Below, in pieces: positions 48,556 through 57,063 of a stretch of DNA of 64,000 nt. Numbering within the stretch: position 1 is the stretch's first letter; each line of letters opens with the position of its first letter. The position numbers and the translations under genes are program-made. The notes beneath the pieces are model-generated. The model saw only the letters and a list, made by a program, of their open reading frames with translations. It searched no databases and was not told the origin of the DNA. The stretch is from Anaerolineae bacterium (GTDB taxonomy: Bacteria > Chloroflexota > Anaerolineae > Anaerolineales > Anaerolineaceae), in the NCBI GenBank assembly GCA_013178185.1, contig JABLXC010000010.1, positions 37,874-101,873 on the forward strand. Direction: 5' to 3'.

Positions 48556-48756
48556 TCATGGCGCCTCCGGAGTCTTGTTGTTGAGGTTGGCGGCAATCCA
48601 CTTTTCCAGATCGCTGCGACGGAAGCGCCAAGTACCACCCAACTTGAATCCGGGAAGCTTTCCGTCAGCCGCAAGACGATAAACCGTGCGCTTGCCTGCC
48701 TTGAGGTAGGCCGCAACCTCGTCTAGGGTCAAAATGTCACCTTCCGGTTCTGCCAT
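48556..48756 (-). CDS. Excisionase-like HTH protein, first gene of the island
   Basis: 66 residues. LTLDEVAAYLKAGKRTVYRLAADG and GGTWRFRRSDLEKW form a MerR/excisionase-type winged HTH. Genes of this type often precede restriction islands and may regulate them; alternatively it is a remnant of a mobile element. It reads into the helicase gene with a 38-bp gap. Confidence 0.83.
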   Translation of the reverse strand: MAEPEGDILTLDEVAAYLKAGKRTVYRLAADGKLPGFKLGGTWRFRRSDLEKWIAANLNNKTPEAP

Positions 48757-49290
48757 GGTTTCGTCCTTGCCGATACTGACTGGGAGTTGCCAAGAGTTGC
48801 CAATTCTCCCATATTGGCGAGATTTAGACCAGAGGCGCCTGAAGGCACGGATGACGTGGCTTCCGAAGGGCTTTGTGGTTTGGGTGGGAACGTTCTATAT
48901 GAGATTGAATTGAGTCGGCCGCTCATTCAAAGGTCCGCTATCAAGAGAATGTATCCGCGCTATCAACCAATCGGGAACTTCCCCTTTCAGCTTTTTTGCG
49001 ACGGTGAAAAAACCGTTGTCCCCCTCACCGCTCACCTCCACGAGCCAACTACGTTCTTCGTTTGGAGAGCATAAAGAGGCGGACGGTGACCACCGGTATT
49101 TGGTTGTGATGGAAACGAAGGGCTTGTCGAAAGCTACGTGGGATGAAATCGAGCTTTTTTGGGGACTGCCGCTCGGCGTTGAATATTGTCTAGGGAACCA
49201 CGGAACTCTTGAGCACCTGGCGCGGGGCGGCTGCCTGCAATTTTTGAGTTTAGCGGCGCTGATCGGCGACCGGAATCTCCATTTCAGTCA

Positions 49291-49341
49291 AGTTGAGACG
49301 GAATTTCCGCAGAGTTGAGATTTATTTCATTCAGTTTGAGA
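49291..49341. repeat. Repeat array AGTTGAGA, three copies
   Basis: AGTTGAGA at 49291 and 49313 and AGTTTGAGA at 49333 occur at 20-22 bp spacing, two helical turns. Together with the array at 49394 this is the layout expected of an iteron-type origin. The 48757-49290 stretch to the left has no convincing gene. Confidence 0.5.
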
Positions 49342-49393
49342 TTCCACACACAATTACACTCTGTTACAAATCTCTTCTCATACGTCACCAGAG

Positions 49394-49463
49394 CCATTGA
49401 GCTCGTTTTCCCTTCCATTGAAACCGTCTCCTGTTCCATTGAGCGCGTCTTTTGAGCCATTTA
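49394..49463. repeat. Four iteron-like repeats, 21-bp period
   Basis: CCATTGA-type units start at 49394, 49415, 49436 and 49457, exactly 21 bp apart: CCATTGAGCTC, CCATTGAAACC, CCATTGAGCGC and CCATTTAATGG. They lie 133 bp before the primase-type replication gene. Exact two-turn spacing puts all repeats on one face of the helix, a hallmark of initiator-binding iterons. Confidence 0.65.
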
Positions 49464-49595
49464 ATGGTTTACAACGTGTTGTTTTCATTAGGATTCTAGT
49501 ATTGAAGCCTGAATTTATACAGCTATATTGTGCTCAATCGTGGGTCACCAGCGGTATGAGTCGTGCTGCAAAAACAACTAGATCAGGCATAACGG

Positions 49596-50990
49596 ATGTC
49601 GGCCTATTCTCCAGCGCTCTATCCATCATCGTTTCTGGATCTCCTGGATGTCGGGAAAGAACAGAACTGCCGTTTTCTGTGGTCCCGCACTATTAAGGAA
49701 GGAAGCGCTTGGCAGGCGATCGGAAAACGACAGAGTGGAAAAGCGGTTACACGACTTGCGGACTTCAAAGCCGCTTCAGAAAGCTATGTGGAAGCGATCG
49801 AAAAAAGCGTCTGCAGTGTCGACGTTTTTCTTTCCCCGAATCAATTTTTTGATTGGCGCAATACTAAACAGCTTTCTCGTTTGCACGCAAACTGGATTGA
49901 TATTGACACCGGCGATCATGCGATCGTTGATGCTGAATTGCAGCAACAGATCTTGTCTGAAGTGTTATCGGTCATCGATGCCAACAAACTCCCCTCTCCT
50001 ACCGCTTATGTTGCCTCTGGCTCCGGTGGTTTTCACTTCTACTGGATTTACGGTGGTGTTGACGCGTTTAAGTGGCGGGTGCGAATTTGGCGCGAAATAA
50101 CCTTGCGCATTGCACGCGCTATCAAGCGCTCGAGGCCCAAAAATGCAACATGGTCCGTGGACTATGGCGCATCTCGCGACCCTAGCCGGGTGTTGCGCTT
50201 GCCTGGGTCCATACACGGTAAAAGCGGCCGTATTGTAAATGCATTTATCGGTGGACCTCGTTATGAATTCGACGATTTGGCCGAAATGCTCGTAAAAAGT
50301 AGCGTCAACCGTGAACGCATGATGACGCAGACCGTGCGCGAAATGGTTCCGAAAATTGTAGGAAAGCTTTCTGTCACGACTGGAGAGCCCGCTGTTCAGA
50401 TCAACACGCGTAGAAAGCATTCGATTAAGGGATGGTGGTTCCGCATTTATACGGAAATTTGCAAAGCGGGACGTTCTGGGCAGGTCAAGTCAAATGTAAA
50501 TCGCGATTATTATGCGTTTCTGCTGTATGTCGCGTTGCGACATATTAAAGAAAACAAGGAAGACGCATTGGAAGCTGTTTTAAAGCTGAATGCTGAGTTC
50601 ATTGGATTAGAAGACGGTGAATGTAAGGCTTACCTGAAATCGGCAATCAATAAAAACTACAAATTCAAAAAAGACACAGTTTCGGATTATCTCGAAAACC
50701 ACTTAGGTATTGACGCCGGATTTCTGCATTCGACAAAGCCCAAATCCCTCCCTCGCGCAGAAATAAAACTACGGCAGGCCTCGGCTGGCAGTTCGACTGC
50801 CGCGGCACGCAGACTTTCACGGCTCAACACACTGACGGCCGCTTATGAGGACCTGGTGAAGACGCGCTTAACCGTCACCCAGGAAGCACTCGCAGCTGCA
50901 GTGGATTGCTCTGTGAGAACCGTGCGACGTTACTGGCAAACATTAACGGAGAGGCCATTCGCTCCCCCTCTTATATATTCCCCCCGATAG
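49596..50990 (+). CDS. RepB-primase-type (AEP) replication protein
   Basis: 464 residues. The archaeo-eukaryotic primase core shows WIDIDTGD (about 96-103) as metal-binding DxD, ASGSGGFHFYWIY (about 140-152) and DYGASRDPSRVLRLPGSIHGK (about 195-215, split here as DYGASRDPS and RVLRLPGS), an order typical of RepB-like plasmid primases. The C-terminal tail (LTVTQEALAAAVDCSVRTVRRYWQ, split) is a helix-turn-helix, probably for origin binding. Iteron-like repeats upstream and partition genes downstream support a complete replicon. The start has only a weak ribosome site. Confidence 0.75.
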   Translation: MSAYSPALYPSSFLDLLDVGKEQNCRFLWSRTIKEGSAWQAIGKRQSGKAVTRLADFKAASESYVEAIEKSVCSVDVFLSPNQFFDWRNTKQLSRLHANWIDIDTGDHAIVDAELQQQILSEVLSVIDANKLPSPTAYVASGSGGFHFYWIYGGVDAFKWRVRIWREITLRIARAIKRSRPKNATWSVDYGASRDPSRVLRLPGSIHGKSGRIVNAFIGGPRYEFDDLAEMLVKSSVNRERMMTQTVREMVPKIVGKLSVTTGEPAVQINTRRKHSIKGWWFRIYTEICKAGRSGQVKSNVNRDYYAFLLYVALRHIKENKEDALEAVLKLNAEFIGLEDGECKAYLKSAINKNYKFKKDTVSDYLENHLGIDAGFLHSTKPKSLPRAEIKLRQASAGSSTAAARRLSRLNTLTAAYEDLVKTRLTVTQEALAAAVDCSVRTVRRYWQTLTERPFAPPLIYSPR

Positions 50991-51117
50991 GGGTAGTGGT
51001 TTTGGTACAGAGGGTTGGATGCATTGTTTGTTTGTGTGAGATTTCTTTGGCAGCTTTACTTTACATGTTTCTGCACATTTACTATTATTTTGTACAGATC
51101 ACTGTTTGGAGCGGTTT

Positions 51118-52347
51118 ATGAGTTCGGATATGGGTTTAGATTCGAAAGTACGTAAAGGGATGTTTAGAATCGCTAAGATTGTTGAGTCTTTCGATACTGT
51201 ATTAAAAATGCTCTTTGAGCTCGGTATCGCTCCGAATAGTAAGAAGACCTTTAGTCACTATTTTACGCATGGTGAAACTGCTGAAATGGTGGGCCGGAGT
51301 AGAACAACTGTTAATAAGCTGATTGAAGAACTGCGTATTGAACAGGATCAGCATACTCCCAAGTCTGGTTACGTCGGAGATAAAAAGCCAAGAACTCTAG
51401 GTCTGAGACTCGATCAGGTTAACCTCATTCGGGATCATTTAGGGATTAGGCCCATTCGGAAGGAGGGAGATAAGGTACCGAGGATTGCGATTCAGAATTT
51501 TAAGGGGGGTACTGCAAAGAGCACTACTACAGTTCATTTTGCGCAGTACCTGGCGTTACAGGGTTATCGTGTTTTGGTGTTGGATGGTGATCCGCAAGCC
51601 ACTGCTACTGCCGCGTTTGGTTATATTCCCGATCAGGAGTTTGATCAGAATAATACAATGTGGTCAGTGATCATGGGCGAGAAACTGGCTCGTGAAGTGG
51701 TTGTGAAAACGTATTTCCCTGGAATTGATCTAATTCCAAGTTGTTTGGCCGCTTATGAAACAGAATTCAGTCTGGTTTTTGCGATAGCCGATGCCGATGC
51801 GAAGAATGATGTTGAACGCAAGCTTTCGTACTATTGGGAAATTGATTCACTGCTAAAAGACGTAGAGGAAGACTACGACGTCATTTTGTTGGATTCTCCC
51901 CCTGCCCTTTCGATAATGTCGCTGAATATCTTGTGTGCTGCTACGGGAATCTTTGTTCCTGTACCTCCTGCCCAGTATGACTTTATGTCGACCGGGCAAT
52001 ATTTCCGCATGGTTGACAGGATGGTGGGTGGTATTGCTTCTGAGAAGGAATGGGATTTTATAAAGATTCTTCCAACCAAGGTGGATCGCGGTAAAAAGCG
52101 CCAGGTGGATTTTGTTGGGATTCTTCGGCAGACCTTTGGAGCGAACATTACCAATGCTGTGATGTTGGCGACCTCCAATATCCCAAATGCAGCTGCGAGT
52201 TTTAATACTGCTTATGAGATGAAAGGTCGGGAGCGGGATAAAGACGTTATTGAGATGCTGGATACTGTTTTTAAGGAGATGGAACAAGAGGTATTGAAAT
52301 CGATGCCGAGTCGCGCGGAGGAGTTGCGCAAAAAGGGAGTGATTTGA
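51118..52347 (+). CDS. parA: ParA partition ATPase (type Ia-like)
   Basis: 409 residues from ATG 51118 (ribosome site TTGGAGCGG); ATG 51106 is possible. An N-terminal region with a helix-turn-helix (HGETAEMVGRSRTTVNKLIEE, split) precedes the ATPase core: deviant Walker A FKGGTAKSTTTVHF (about 128-140), DGDPQATAT and LLDSPPALS (Walker B). Large ParA proteins of this type both power DNA segregation and repress their own operon. Two ParB genes follow immediately. Confidence 0.93.
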   Translation: MSSDMGLDSKVRKGMFRIAKIVESFDTVLKMLFELGIAPNSKKTFSHYFTHGETAEMVGRSRTTVNKLIEELRIEQDQHTPKSGYVGDKKPRTLGLRLDQVNLIRDHLGIRPIRKEGDKVPRIAIQNFKGGTAKSTTTVHFAQYLALQGYRVLVLDGDPQATATAAFGYIPDQEFDQNNTMWSVIMGEKLAREVVVKTYFPGIDLIPSCLAAYETEFSLVFAIADADAKNDVERKLSYYWEIDSLLKDVEEDYDVILLDSPPALSIMSLNILCAATGIFVPVPPAQYDFMSTGQYFRMVDRMVGGIASEKEWDFIKILPTKVDRGKKRQVDFVGILRQTFGANITNAVMLATSNIPNAAASFNTAYEMKGRERDKDVIEMLDTVFKEMEQEVLKSMPSRAEELRKKGVI

Positions 52348-52348
52348 A

Positions 52349-53377
52349 ATGGGCAAGCCCTCGTTGAGTGAACAATTAAAACAGCAATTGGCTGCAGAAA
52401 AATCGGCTGAAGCGCAGGATCCCAGTGGGTTGGTTGATGGCACTCGATCCGGTTCAGTGGAGGTCAAAGCATCGGCGCGCATTCCAGCGGTCGATATAGG
52501 TTCTTCTAAGGTGAACACAGCGGTTGTCAGTAATAAGAAGGTTCTATCGATCGATCCGAAACGGTGTCGACCTTGGCGTTTACATAATCGTCGGGACAGC
52601 TGGCTGAACGATGCTTCGCTTCAAAGTCTTGCTGATTCGATAAAGGCTGTTAGTCAGCGTCAATACGGCCTTGTTCGTAAATTGGAAGGTGATCCAGATT
52701 TCGATTACGAGGTGATATACGGGCTGCGCCGCTGCAGTGCTTGTCGTCTCGCCGGGGAATTGTTTAAAGCTGAATTAACGAATGCGGACGATGCTGAATG
52801 CTATCGTTTGATGCACATCGAAAATGAAGAAAGCAAAGATGTCTCTCCTCTTGAAAAGGCGCTGTCGTACAAGCGTGCTATCGCGGAAGGTGTCTATGTT
52901 GACGAAAAGCAGTTAATGGCGACCCTGGGCTTAAGAGAGCGCCACTACCGGAAAATCCGCCAGGTTGGTGAGTTGGAGGGATATCCACGCATATTCGAAT
53001 TTGCCATGAATTATTTGCCGGATCTTAGTTTCCGCGTTGCGGAACGTCTATTGTCCGCTGCTGGAAAGTTGGGCAACGGTAAAGCGTTGGCGCTGATTGT
53101 TGATAAGGTGCAGTCGGATCTTTTGGATGATTCGGCGATCGTCGGAGAAGGTACCGCAATTGAGCTGTTGTCGGCGCGCCTGGAAAAATCAACCAGTGGA
53201 TCCAAGCATTCTTTCGTTCCCGTGACGAAGAAACTGTTGGAGGGGAATAAACGCACGCTGATAGCCCTTCAGCGTAATGCGAAGGGTCAGATCACACTTA
53301 AGATCGATCCCTTGGCGAAAGACAGTCCAGGATTTGATGCAGCCTTAGAGGCTTTGATTGATGAGCTACGGAAGTAG
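52349..53377 (+). CDS. parB: ParB-family partition protein 1 (plasmid type)
   Basis: 342 residues, starting two bases after parA with GGGAG as ribosome site. The N-terminal ParB/Srx-type domain is visible in SLADSIKAVSQRQYGLVRKLEGDP and YEVIYGLRRCSACRLAGE; the HTH region includes DEKQLMATLGLRERHYRKIRQ (split). A C-terminal region with dimerisation helices follows. It has the composition of P1/SopB-type ParB proteins and should bind the centromere with ParA. The first palindrome copy is directly after its stop. Confidence 0.85.
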   Translation: MGKPSLSEQLKQQLAAEKSAEAQDPSGLVDGTRSGSVEVKASARIPAVDIGSSKVNTAVVSNKKVLSIDPKRCRPWRLHNRRDSWLNDASLQSLADSIKAVSQRQYGLVRKLEGDPDFDYEVIYGLRRCSACRLAGELFKAELTNADDAECYRLMHIENEESKDVSPLEKALSYKRAIAEGVYVDEKQLMATLGLRERHYRKIRQVGELEGYPRIFEFAMNYLPDLSFRVAERLLSAAGKLGNGKALALIVDKVQSDLLDDSAIVGEGTAIELLSARLEKSTSGSKHSFVPVTKKLLEGNKRTLIALQRNAKGQITLKIDPLAKDSPGFDAALEALIDELRK

Positions 53378-53393
53378 CGGCCACGCGTGGCCG
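53378..53393. promoter_or_regulatory. parS-like palindrome copy 1
   Basis: CGGCCACGCGTGGCCG, directly after the stop of parB 1 and upstream of parB 2. One of six identical 16-bp copies in 3.7 kb. Confidence 0.72.
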
Positions 53394-53447
53394 GAAAGTG
53401 GTTTTCCCGTTTCTGGTCAAGTGGATGTTGGTATTATCGAAAACCAG

Positions 53448-53463
53448 CGGCCACGCGTGGCCG
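53448..53463. promoter_or_regulatory. parS-like palindrome copy 2
   Basis: Identical to copy 1; 70 bp away (about seven helical turns), 16 bp before the start of parB 2. Confidence 0.72.
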
Positions 53464-53478
53464 CGATTGGTGTGGCCA

Positions 53479-54306
53479 ATGCATGCAGACGAACTTAGAT
53501 TCATTTCACTTGACCTGGTGACGCCCAGCCGGTTTCAAGCCCGCGTCGATTTTGACGAGCAGGCGTTGCGGGAGCTGGCTGATTCAATTGAAAGCAACGG
53601 TATGCTTCAGCCTATTACCGTCCGCCCGCTGGGGTTGATGCGGTATGAGCTTATTTGCGGTGAACGCCGCTGGCGTGCCAATAAACTTTTGGCCAGGACT
53701 TCGATTGAAGCGGTGATTCGTTATTCGGTCACGGATATTGAAGCTGCCTCTCAAGGGTTGATTGAAAACATTCAACGGCAATCGATATCGCCCATTGAAG
53801 AGGCGCGGGGCTATCAGAGACTTTCACTGGAATTTAAGTTGCAGCACGACCAGATCGGGGCCTCGGTTGGGAAGTCGCGTAGCTACATTACGAATTACAT
53901 GCGCTTGCTGGAACTGGAACCTAAGGTGCGGGACATGGTTCATGAGAATGTGCTTTCTGTTGCACATGCGAAAGCCATTGTTGGTTTGCCGGTGAGCTAT
54001 CACCTTCCCCTCGCCCATTTAACCCTGCGCAATGCCTGGAACGTGCGGAAGCTGGAAAAAAAGGTTGCGGAAATTCGGGCGGATCTGGATGGCAAGAGCG
54101 TTGTTAAAACAGACACCATCGATATTAACCCAGACCTTGCGCGTCTGGAGATATTGTTGGGAGAAGTGACAGGTAGCCCGGTGTCTATCACGTTTGACGA
54201 CAAAACACGGACCGGGATCATCGAATTCAAGTATTGCAGTTTAGATGAGGCTCAGGGACTGGTTGAGAGAATTGTCGGGCCGGACTGGGAAAATCGAAAA
54301 CACTGA
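53479..54306 (+). CDS. ParB-family protein 2 (chromosomal type)
   Basis: 275 residues from ATG 53479. ParB box I and II are clear (SRFQARVDFDEQALRELADSI split; GERRWRANKL, the CTP-binding arginine patch). HTH: QIGASVGKSRSYITNYMRLL (split), followed by a C-terminal dimerisation domain. The GERRxR motif marks the CTPase-type ParB that slides on DNA from parS. It has no ParA of its own next to it. Two palindromes precede it and one follows, so it is the best candidate for the palindrome-binding protein. Confidence 0.88.
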   Translation: MHADELRFISLDLVTPSRFQARVDFDEQALRELADSIESNGMLQPITVRPLGLMRYELICGERRWRANKLLARTSIEAVIRYSVTDIEAASQGLIENIQRQSISPIEEARGYQRLSLEFKLQHDQIGASVGKSRSYITNYMRLLELEPKVRDMVHENVLSVAHAKAIVGLPVSYHLPLAHLTLRNAWNVRKLEKKVAEIRADLDGKSVVKTDTIDINPDLARLEILLGEVTGSPVSITFDDKTRTGIIEFKYCSLDEAQGLVERIVGPDWENRKH

Positions 54307-54307
54307 C

Positions 54308-54332
54308 AAAGCGGGTTATCCCGCTTTTTTTT
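54308..54332 (+). terminator. Rho-independent terminator of the par operon
   Basis: AAAGCGGG-TTAT-CCCGCTTT stem followed by T8, immediately after the stop of parB 2. Confidence 0.88.
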
Positions 54333-54350
54333 CGTCCTGAGAAATGTGTC

Positions 54351-54366
54351 CGGCCACGCGTGGCCG
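54351..54366. promoter_or_regulatory. parS-like palindrome copy 3
   Basis: Identical 16-bp palindrome CGGCCACGCGTGGCCG, 19 bp after the par terminator. Confidence 0.72.
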
Positions 54367-54597
54367 CACCTTAGGATAGTTAAATGGAAGAAAAGACGCA
54401 TGCCAGGTTTGGGGGGACTTTGGGAGACCAATGTTTGGAAAAGCGCGTGATATTCGCCTCTTTTGTGCGAAAACAGCCACAAACACTGGTCAGCCACAAT
54501 TCAATATCCGAGTGGTGAAAACCATAGGGGGGGGCGTAGCAGGAGGAATTTTGTTTTCAATGGAAGAAAAGACGTAATGGAATTTCCCAGATAGAAG

Positions 54598-54615
54598 CTA
54601 TATGAAAACGTATAG
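54598..54615. promoter_or_regulatory. 18-bp operator near 54.6 kb
   Basis: CTATATGAAAACGTATAG, one arm of each variant type seen at 11277 and 11647. No annotated gene starts within 900 bp on the plus strand; the structured 640-bp repeat begins about 195 bp downstream, so a transcript across that repeat could be its target. Confidence 0.6.
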
Positions 54616-54743
54616 CATGTAAAGAGTATGTCGGTATTTTCTGGGCTAGGGGGGTATTCTGCAGGCAACGGCCATCTGAACTGCCTCCGTTTCATGTTCC
54701 CCGGGGAACATGGGGATGCGCTTATAGGGGGTTAGCAGGGTAG

Positions 54744-54759
54744 CGGCCACGCGTGGCCG
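54744..54759. promoter_or_regulatory. parS-like palindrome copy 4
   Basis: Identical 16-bp palindrome, 50 bp before the first structured repeat. Confidence 0.72.
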
Positions 54760-54809
54760 GAGCAGGAAAGGGAGGTTTTGGGGTTCGATGGGTTAAAAGA
54801 CGCAGTGTC

Positions 54810-55453
54810 GGTCCTGCGGACTCCCCTGCCCCGGCTACGCCAGGCCAGGTGCCCGGCACAGATTTCTCGGGGCTCCCGGCGCGCTGCGCGCCCCGTTCAC
54901 CGCGAGAAACGCACACCGTTGGTGTGCGCCTGACGGTCTGAAGCCGGCTTGGACGACGCGCCACAGGCGCTACGATAGCCCGGCAGCGATGCTACCGGGC
55001 CTTTTTGTTGCCCAGATCCGCGGGTGCGGAACTGGGCAAGGCCTCGACAAGTCGAGGTGGGCAGCGCGGTGCGCTGCGTCCGCAGAGCCAGCGCCGGTGG
55101 CAATGTTCCAGCCTCCGCACCCTTTCGCCTGATGAAACCTTATCGCATCCCTGCAGCCGATCCAGGCGCGCTGCGCTCAGTGCCGGCGATCGTTCGTTTT
55201 TTTTGAGAGGTGGGGCTTCTCAAAAAAAGCCGCTGCGATCTGGTCACTGTCCTGGATCGGCTGCAGGGATGCGATGGCCAGGTTTCGGCGAAAGGGTGCG
55301 GAGGCTGGAACAGGTGGGATCCCACCTGGTTGTGGTTCTGGGGAAAGGAATGGCGCTGAAGCGCCAGCGTTTATAAAACCGCGAGGCGCTGCCTCGCCAC
55401 CGGGCTCACGGGGAACAGAGTCTGGGTGGGGTGGGTACCAAAAACAAGGGAAA
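54810..55453. repeat. 640-bp structured repeat, copy A
   Basis: About 95 percent identical to 63359-64000. It consists almost entirely of hairpins: GCACACC/GGTGTGC, GGCGCGC/GCGCGCC, a terminator-like GCCCGG...CCGGGC stem followed by TTTTTG near 55000, CCCAGATCCGC/GCGGAACTGGG, CCTCGAC/GTCGAGG, GCAGCGC/GCGCTGC, and a very long stem with arms 55104-55166 and 55251-55312. An inner stem has TTTTTTTGAGA/TCTCAAAAAAA. Open frames inside have no coding character. No transposase or terminal duplications were seen. Function unknown: a large structured RNA, a single-strand origin or a recombination site are options. Confidence 0.8.
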
Positions 55454-55485
55454 AACAGGGGGAAAATGGAGAAAATACTATTATA

Positions 55486-55571
55486 GAAGGGTTGACCATT
55501 AGACCGGTTTGCCGGTATAATTCTCTTATCAACTCGGGGCTTGCCCCAATCACCGTGAGGTCAGTGGTATG
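55486..55571 (+). promoter_or_regulatory. Duplicated promoter/leader, copy A
   Basis: -35 TTGACC (55492-55497), 18-bp spacer, -10 TATAAT (55516-55521). The spacer holds the inverted repeat ACCGGTTTGCCGGT (55503-55516), an operator candidate overlapping the -10. A GGGGCTTGCCCC hairpin (55536-55547) lies in the leader before GTGAGG and ATG 55569. The same 85 bp with six changes precedes the gene at 58427. Confidence 0.8.
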
Positions 55572-55865
55572 TCTAACCACCCTATCCTTTTGCGTGTTCA
55601 GCATCACGAGAATAATCATAGCTGGATTGAAGTTCCCATTGGCGATTTGCGCCGATTTGGATTGGCTGACCAGATCAGCTACTTCAGCTATGTTGGTAAT
55701 GGCGTGGTATTCCTGGAAGAAGAGCTTGATGCCTTTCTGTATAAACGTGCGGTGGAAGAAGCCGGCCTTGCTTTGAGTTTCACCCCAAAATACTACCCGG
55801 CCGAGGCCTTCATTCGCAGTCTCCCCCGGTACCGCCAGCAATTCCAGCATGCGAACAACACCTGA
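55569..55865 (+). CDS. Hypothetical protein, partner of the nucleotidyltransferase
   Basis: 98 residues (MSNHPILLRVQHHENNHSW ...). Small, soluble, no recognised family. It begins at the duplicated promoter and ends 17 bp before the nucleotidyltransferase gene, so both are one operon; the arrangement small protein then NTase resembles two-component toxin-antitoxin modules of the AbiE/MNT type, with this gene in the antitoxin position. That role is inferred from position only. Confidence 0.6.
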   Translation: MSNHPILLRVQHHENNHSWIEVPIGDLRRFGLADQISYFSYVGNGVVFLEEELDAFLYKRAVEEAGLALSFTPKYYPAEAFIRSLPRYRQQFQHANNT

Positions 55866-55882
55866 ATGAAAGGGAGAGATGG

Positions 55883-56710
55883 ATGGCAGATATCAATGGC
55901 GGGACGGCTATTACCATGACCATTCTTAAGGACCTGGTGGGGGCACTTCCAGCCGACGTAGAGCTTACAATGGTCGGGGGACAAGCCATGCTCATTTGGC
56001 AGGGTTACTTTCAGGCAATTTACCCTGAAGCCTTTGAGAATGCAGTTGATGTTGCGTTTGGTACCCAGGACATCGATTTTGTTGTGAAGGACTTCAAGGC
56101 CGTGGAAGCCATCGTCGATGCGTGGCGGCCACGCGTGGCCGCCACCGTCAGGCGCCCCGATCCAGACCATGCTACTCCCAACATCGCCGTGATTGAGATC
56201 GATATCGGGGAAGGAGAGCCCATCATCATCGATTTCTTGGATGCATGGGCCAAACCCAATAGGATCAAAAACTGGTATCCAGACTTGGTCCCCATCGAAA
56301 TGAGCAATAGGGAACTGAAGGTACTTGGCGTAAGGGCAGTACTGCTATCGAAAATAGCGAACATGCTGGTGGTAGGACGCCACGGCGAGGTTTACGCAAA
56401 GCAGGTGCGGGGGGCGATGCTCTTGCTTCGTCTGTTTATCACTAAACAACTCGATGACGGTGATCGCTTGGCATACCGCAACTTGCTGTTTGCGCTTGAG
56501 CTGGCAATGGCGCCCAGGATCGGTAGCGCGATGTTATTCAAGCATGGGGTCGAGCTGTTGGACAGCATTCCCCTGAATCATCAAGGCATCGATTCCCGGT
56601 ACCGGGAAAGAACCTTGAAGCCAGCGCTGGACAGGATTGCGGATAAACGTAGGACCCTGCACGAACGAATGGCACAATCCAGGCAGCGAAGCACATTGCC
56701 CGCAAAATAG
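55883..56710 (+). CDS. Nucleotidyltransferase-fold protein (AbiEii/MNT-like)
   Basis: 275 residues with ribosome site AGGGAGAG. The NTase core is MVGGQAMLIW (about 30-39) followed by TQDIDFVV (about 61-68), the GG...DxD metal-binding pattern of the pol-beta superfamily; a helical C-terminal domain follows. Such proteins act as toxins by adding nucleotides to RNA (for example tRNA) or as aminoglycoside-type NTases. A perfect palindrome of the parS-like family lies inside the coding sequence (56126-56141) and encodes WRPRVAAT, so the element was tolerated in frame. Confidence 0.78.
   Translation: MADINGGTAITMTILKDLVGALPADVELTMVGGQAMLIWQGYFQAIYPEAFENAVDVAFGTQDIDFVVKDFKAVEAIVDAWRPRVAATVRRPDPDHATPNIAVIEIDIGEGEPIIIDFLDAWAKPNRIKNWYPDLVPIEMSNRELKVLGVRAVLLSKIANMLVVGRHGEVYAKQVRGAMLLLRLFITKQLDDGDRLAYRNLLFALELAMAPRIGSAMLFKHGVELLDSIPLNHQGIDSRYRERTLKPALDRIADKRRTLHERMAQSRQRSTLPAK
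56126..56141. promoter_or_regulatory. parS-like palindrome copy 5 (in coding sequence)
   Basis: Same 16-bp core; flanking bases extend the symmetry to 24 bp (56122-56145). It lies within the nucleotidyltransferase gene, so selection for DNA binding may act on top of coding. Confidence 0.72.
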
Positions 56711-56759
56711 GGAGTGTGCTAGGCTTAAGACAACGAACGAAACATCAGACTAAACCGCC

Positions 56760-56936
56760 ATGGAAAAGAAACGCGACATCGTTGCTGAACGCAGCGAACA
56801 AAAGAAAGCCTTCCGGGACCAGGACAGCCGTCTCCGGGAAGCTGGCGTTTCTCACGGACAGCTTTTCCAGAAGAACTCCATGTTTGCCGGTAGCAATCTC
56901 TCCGCCGCATTTAAGGACGGCCGCTTCAAGTTTTGA
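56760..56936 (+). CDS. Small charged hypothetical protein
   Basis: 58 residues (MEKKRDIVAERSEQKKAFRD ... GRFKF). Basic, helical, too short to be assigned. It follows the nucleotidyltransferase gene by 49 bp with no clear ribosome site. It could be an extra component of the module or a spurious frame; protein-like composition favours the former. The remaining intergenic stretch to 57263 carries palindrome copy 6. Confidence 0.45.
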   Translation: MEKKRDIVAERSEQKKAFRDQDSRLREAGVSHGQLFQKNSMFAGSNLSAAFKDGRFKF

Positions 56937-57063
56937 AGTGGTCGTTCAACTATCCTAAAGACCGTCTTTTCCTCCATCGAAATCCACACAACAATCTCGA
57001 CAAGTCAGAACTGTCCCTGGAATGAATCATTCCACTTGCTCGACGCCGGCGGAACACTCGACG

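Noticed and set aside
34579..48756. BREX or DISARM system
   Set aside because: No PglZ, BrxL, BrxC or DUF1998 protein; the Mod/Res pair is a type III enzyme. The helicase with a PLD-like part alone is not diagnostic.
48787..49318. Plus-strand frames of 95 and 104 residues before the iterons
   Set aside because: They overlap each other in different frames, lack ribosome sites and recognisable domains; the second runs into the repeat array.
49291..49463. Possible CRISPR array
   Set aside because: Repeats are 7-9 bp with 21-bp period and no conserved repeat of 25-40 bp or Cas genes; iterons fit better.
54810..55376. Open frames inside the structured repeat
   Set aside because: Frames exist on both strands because of high GC and inverted repeats; the two copies differ in ways that conserve base pairing, not codons.
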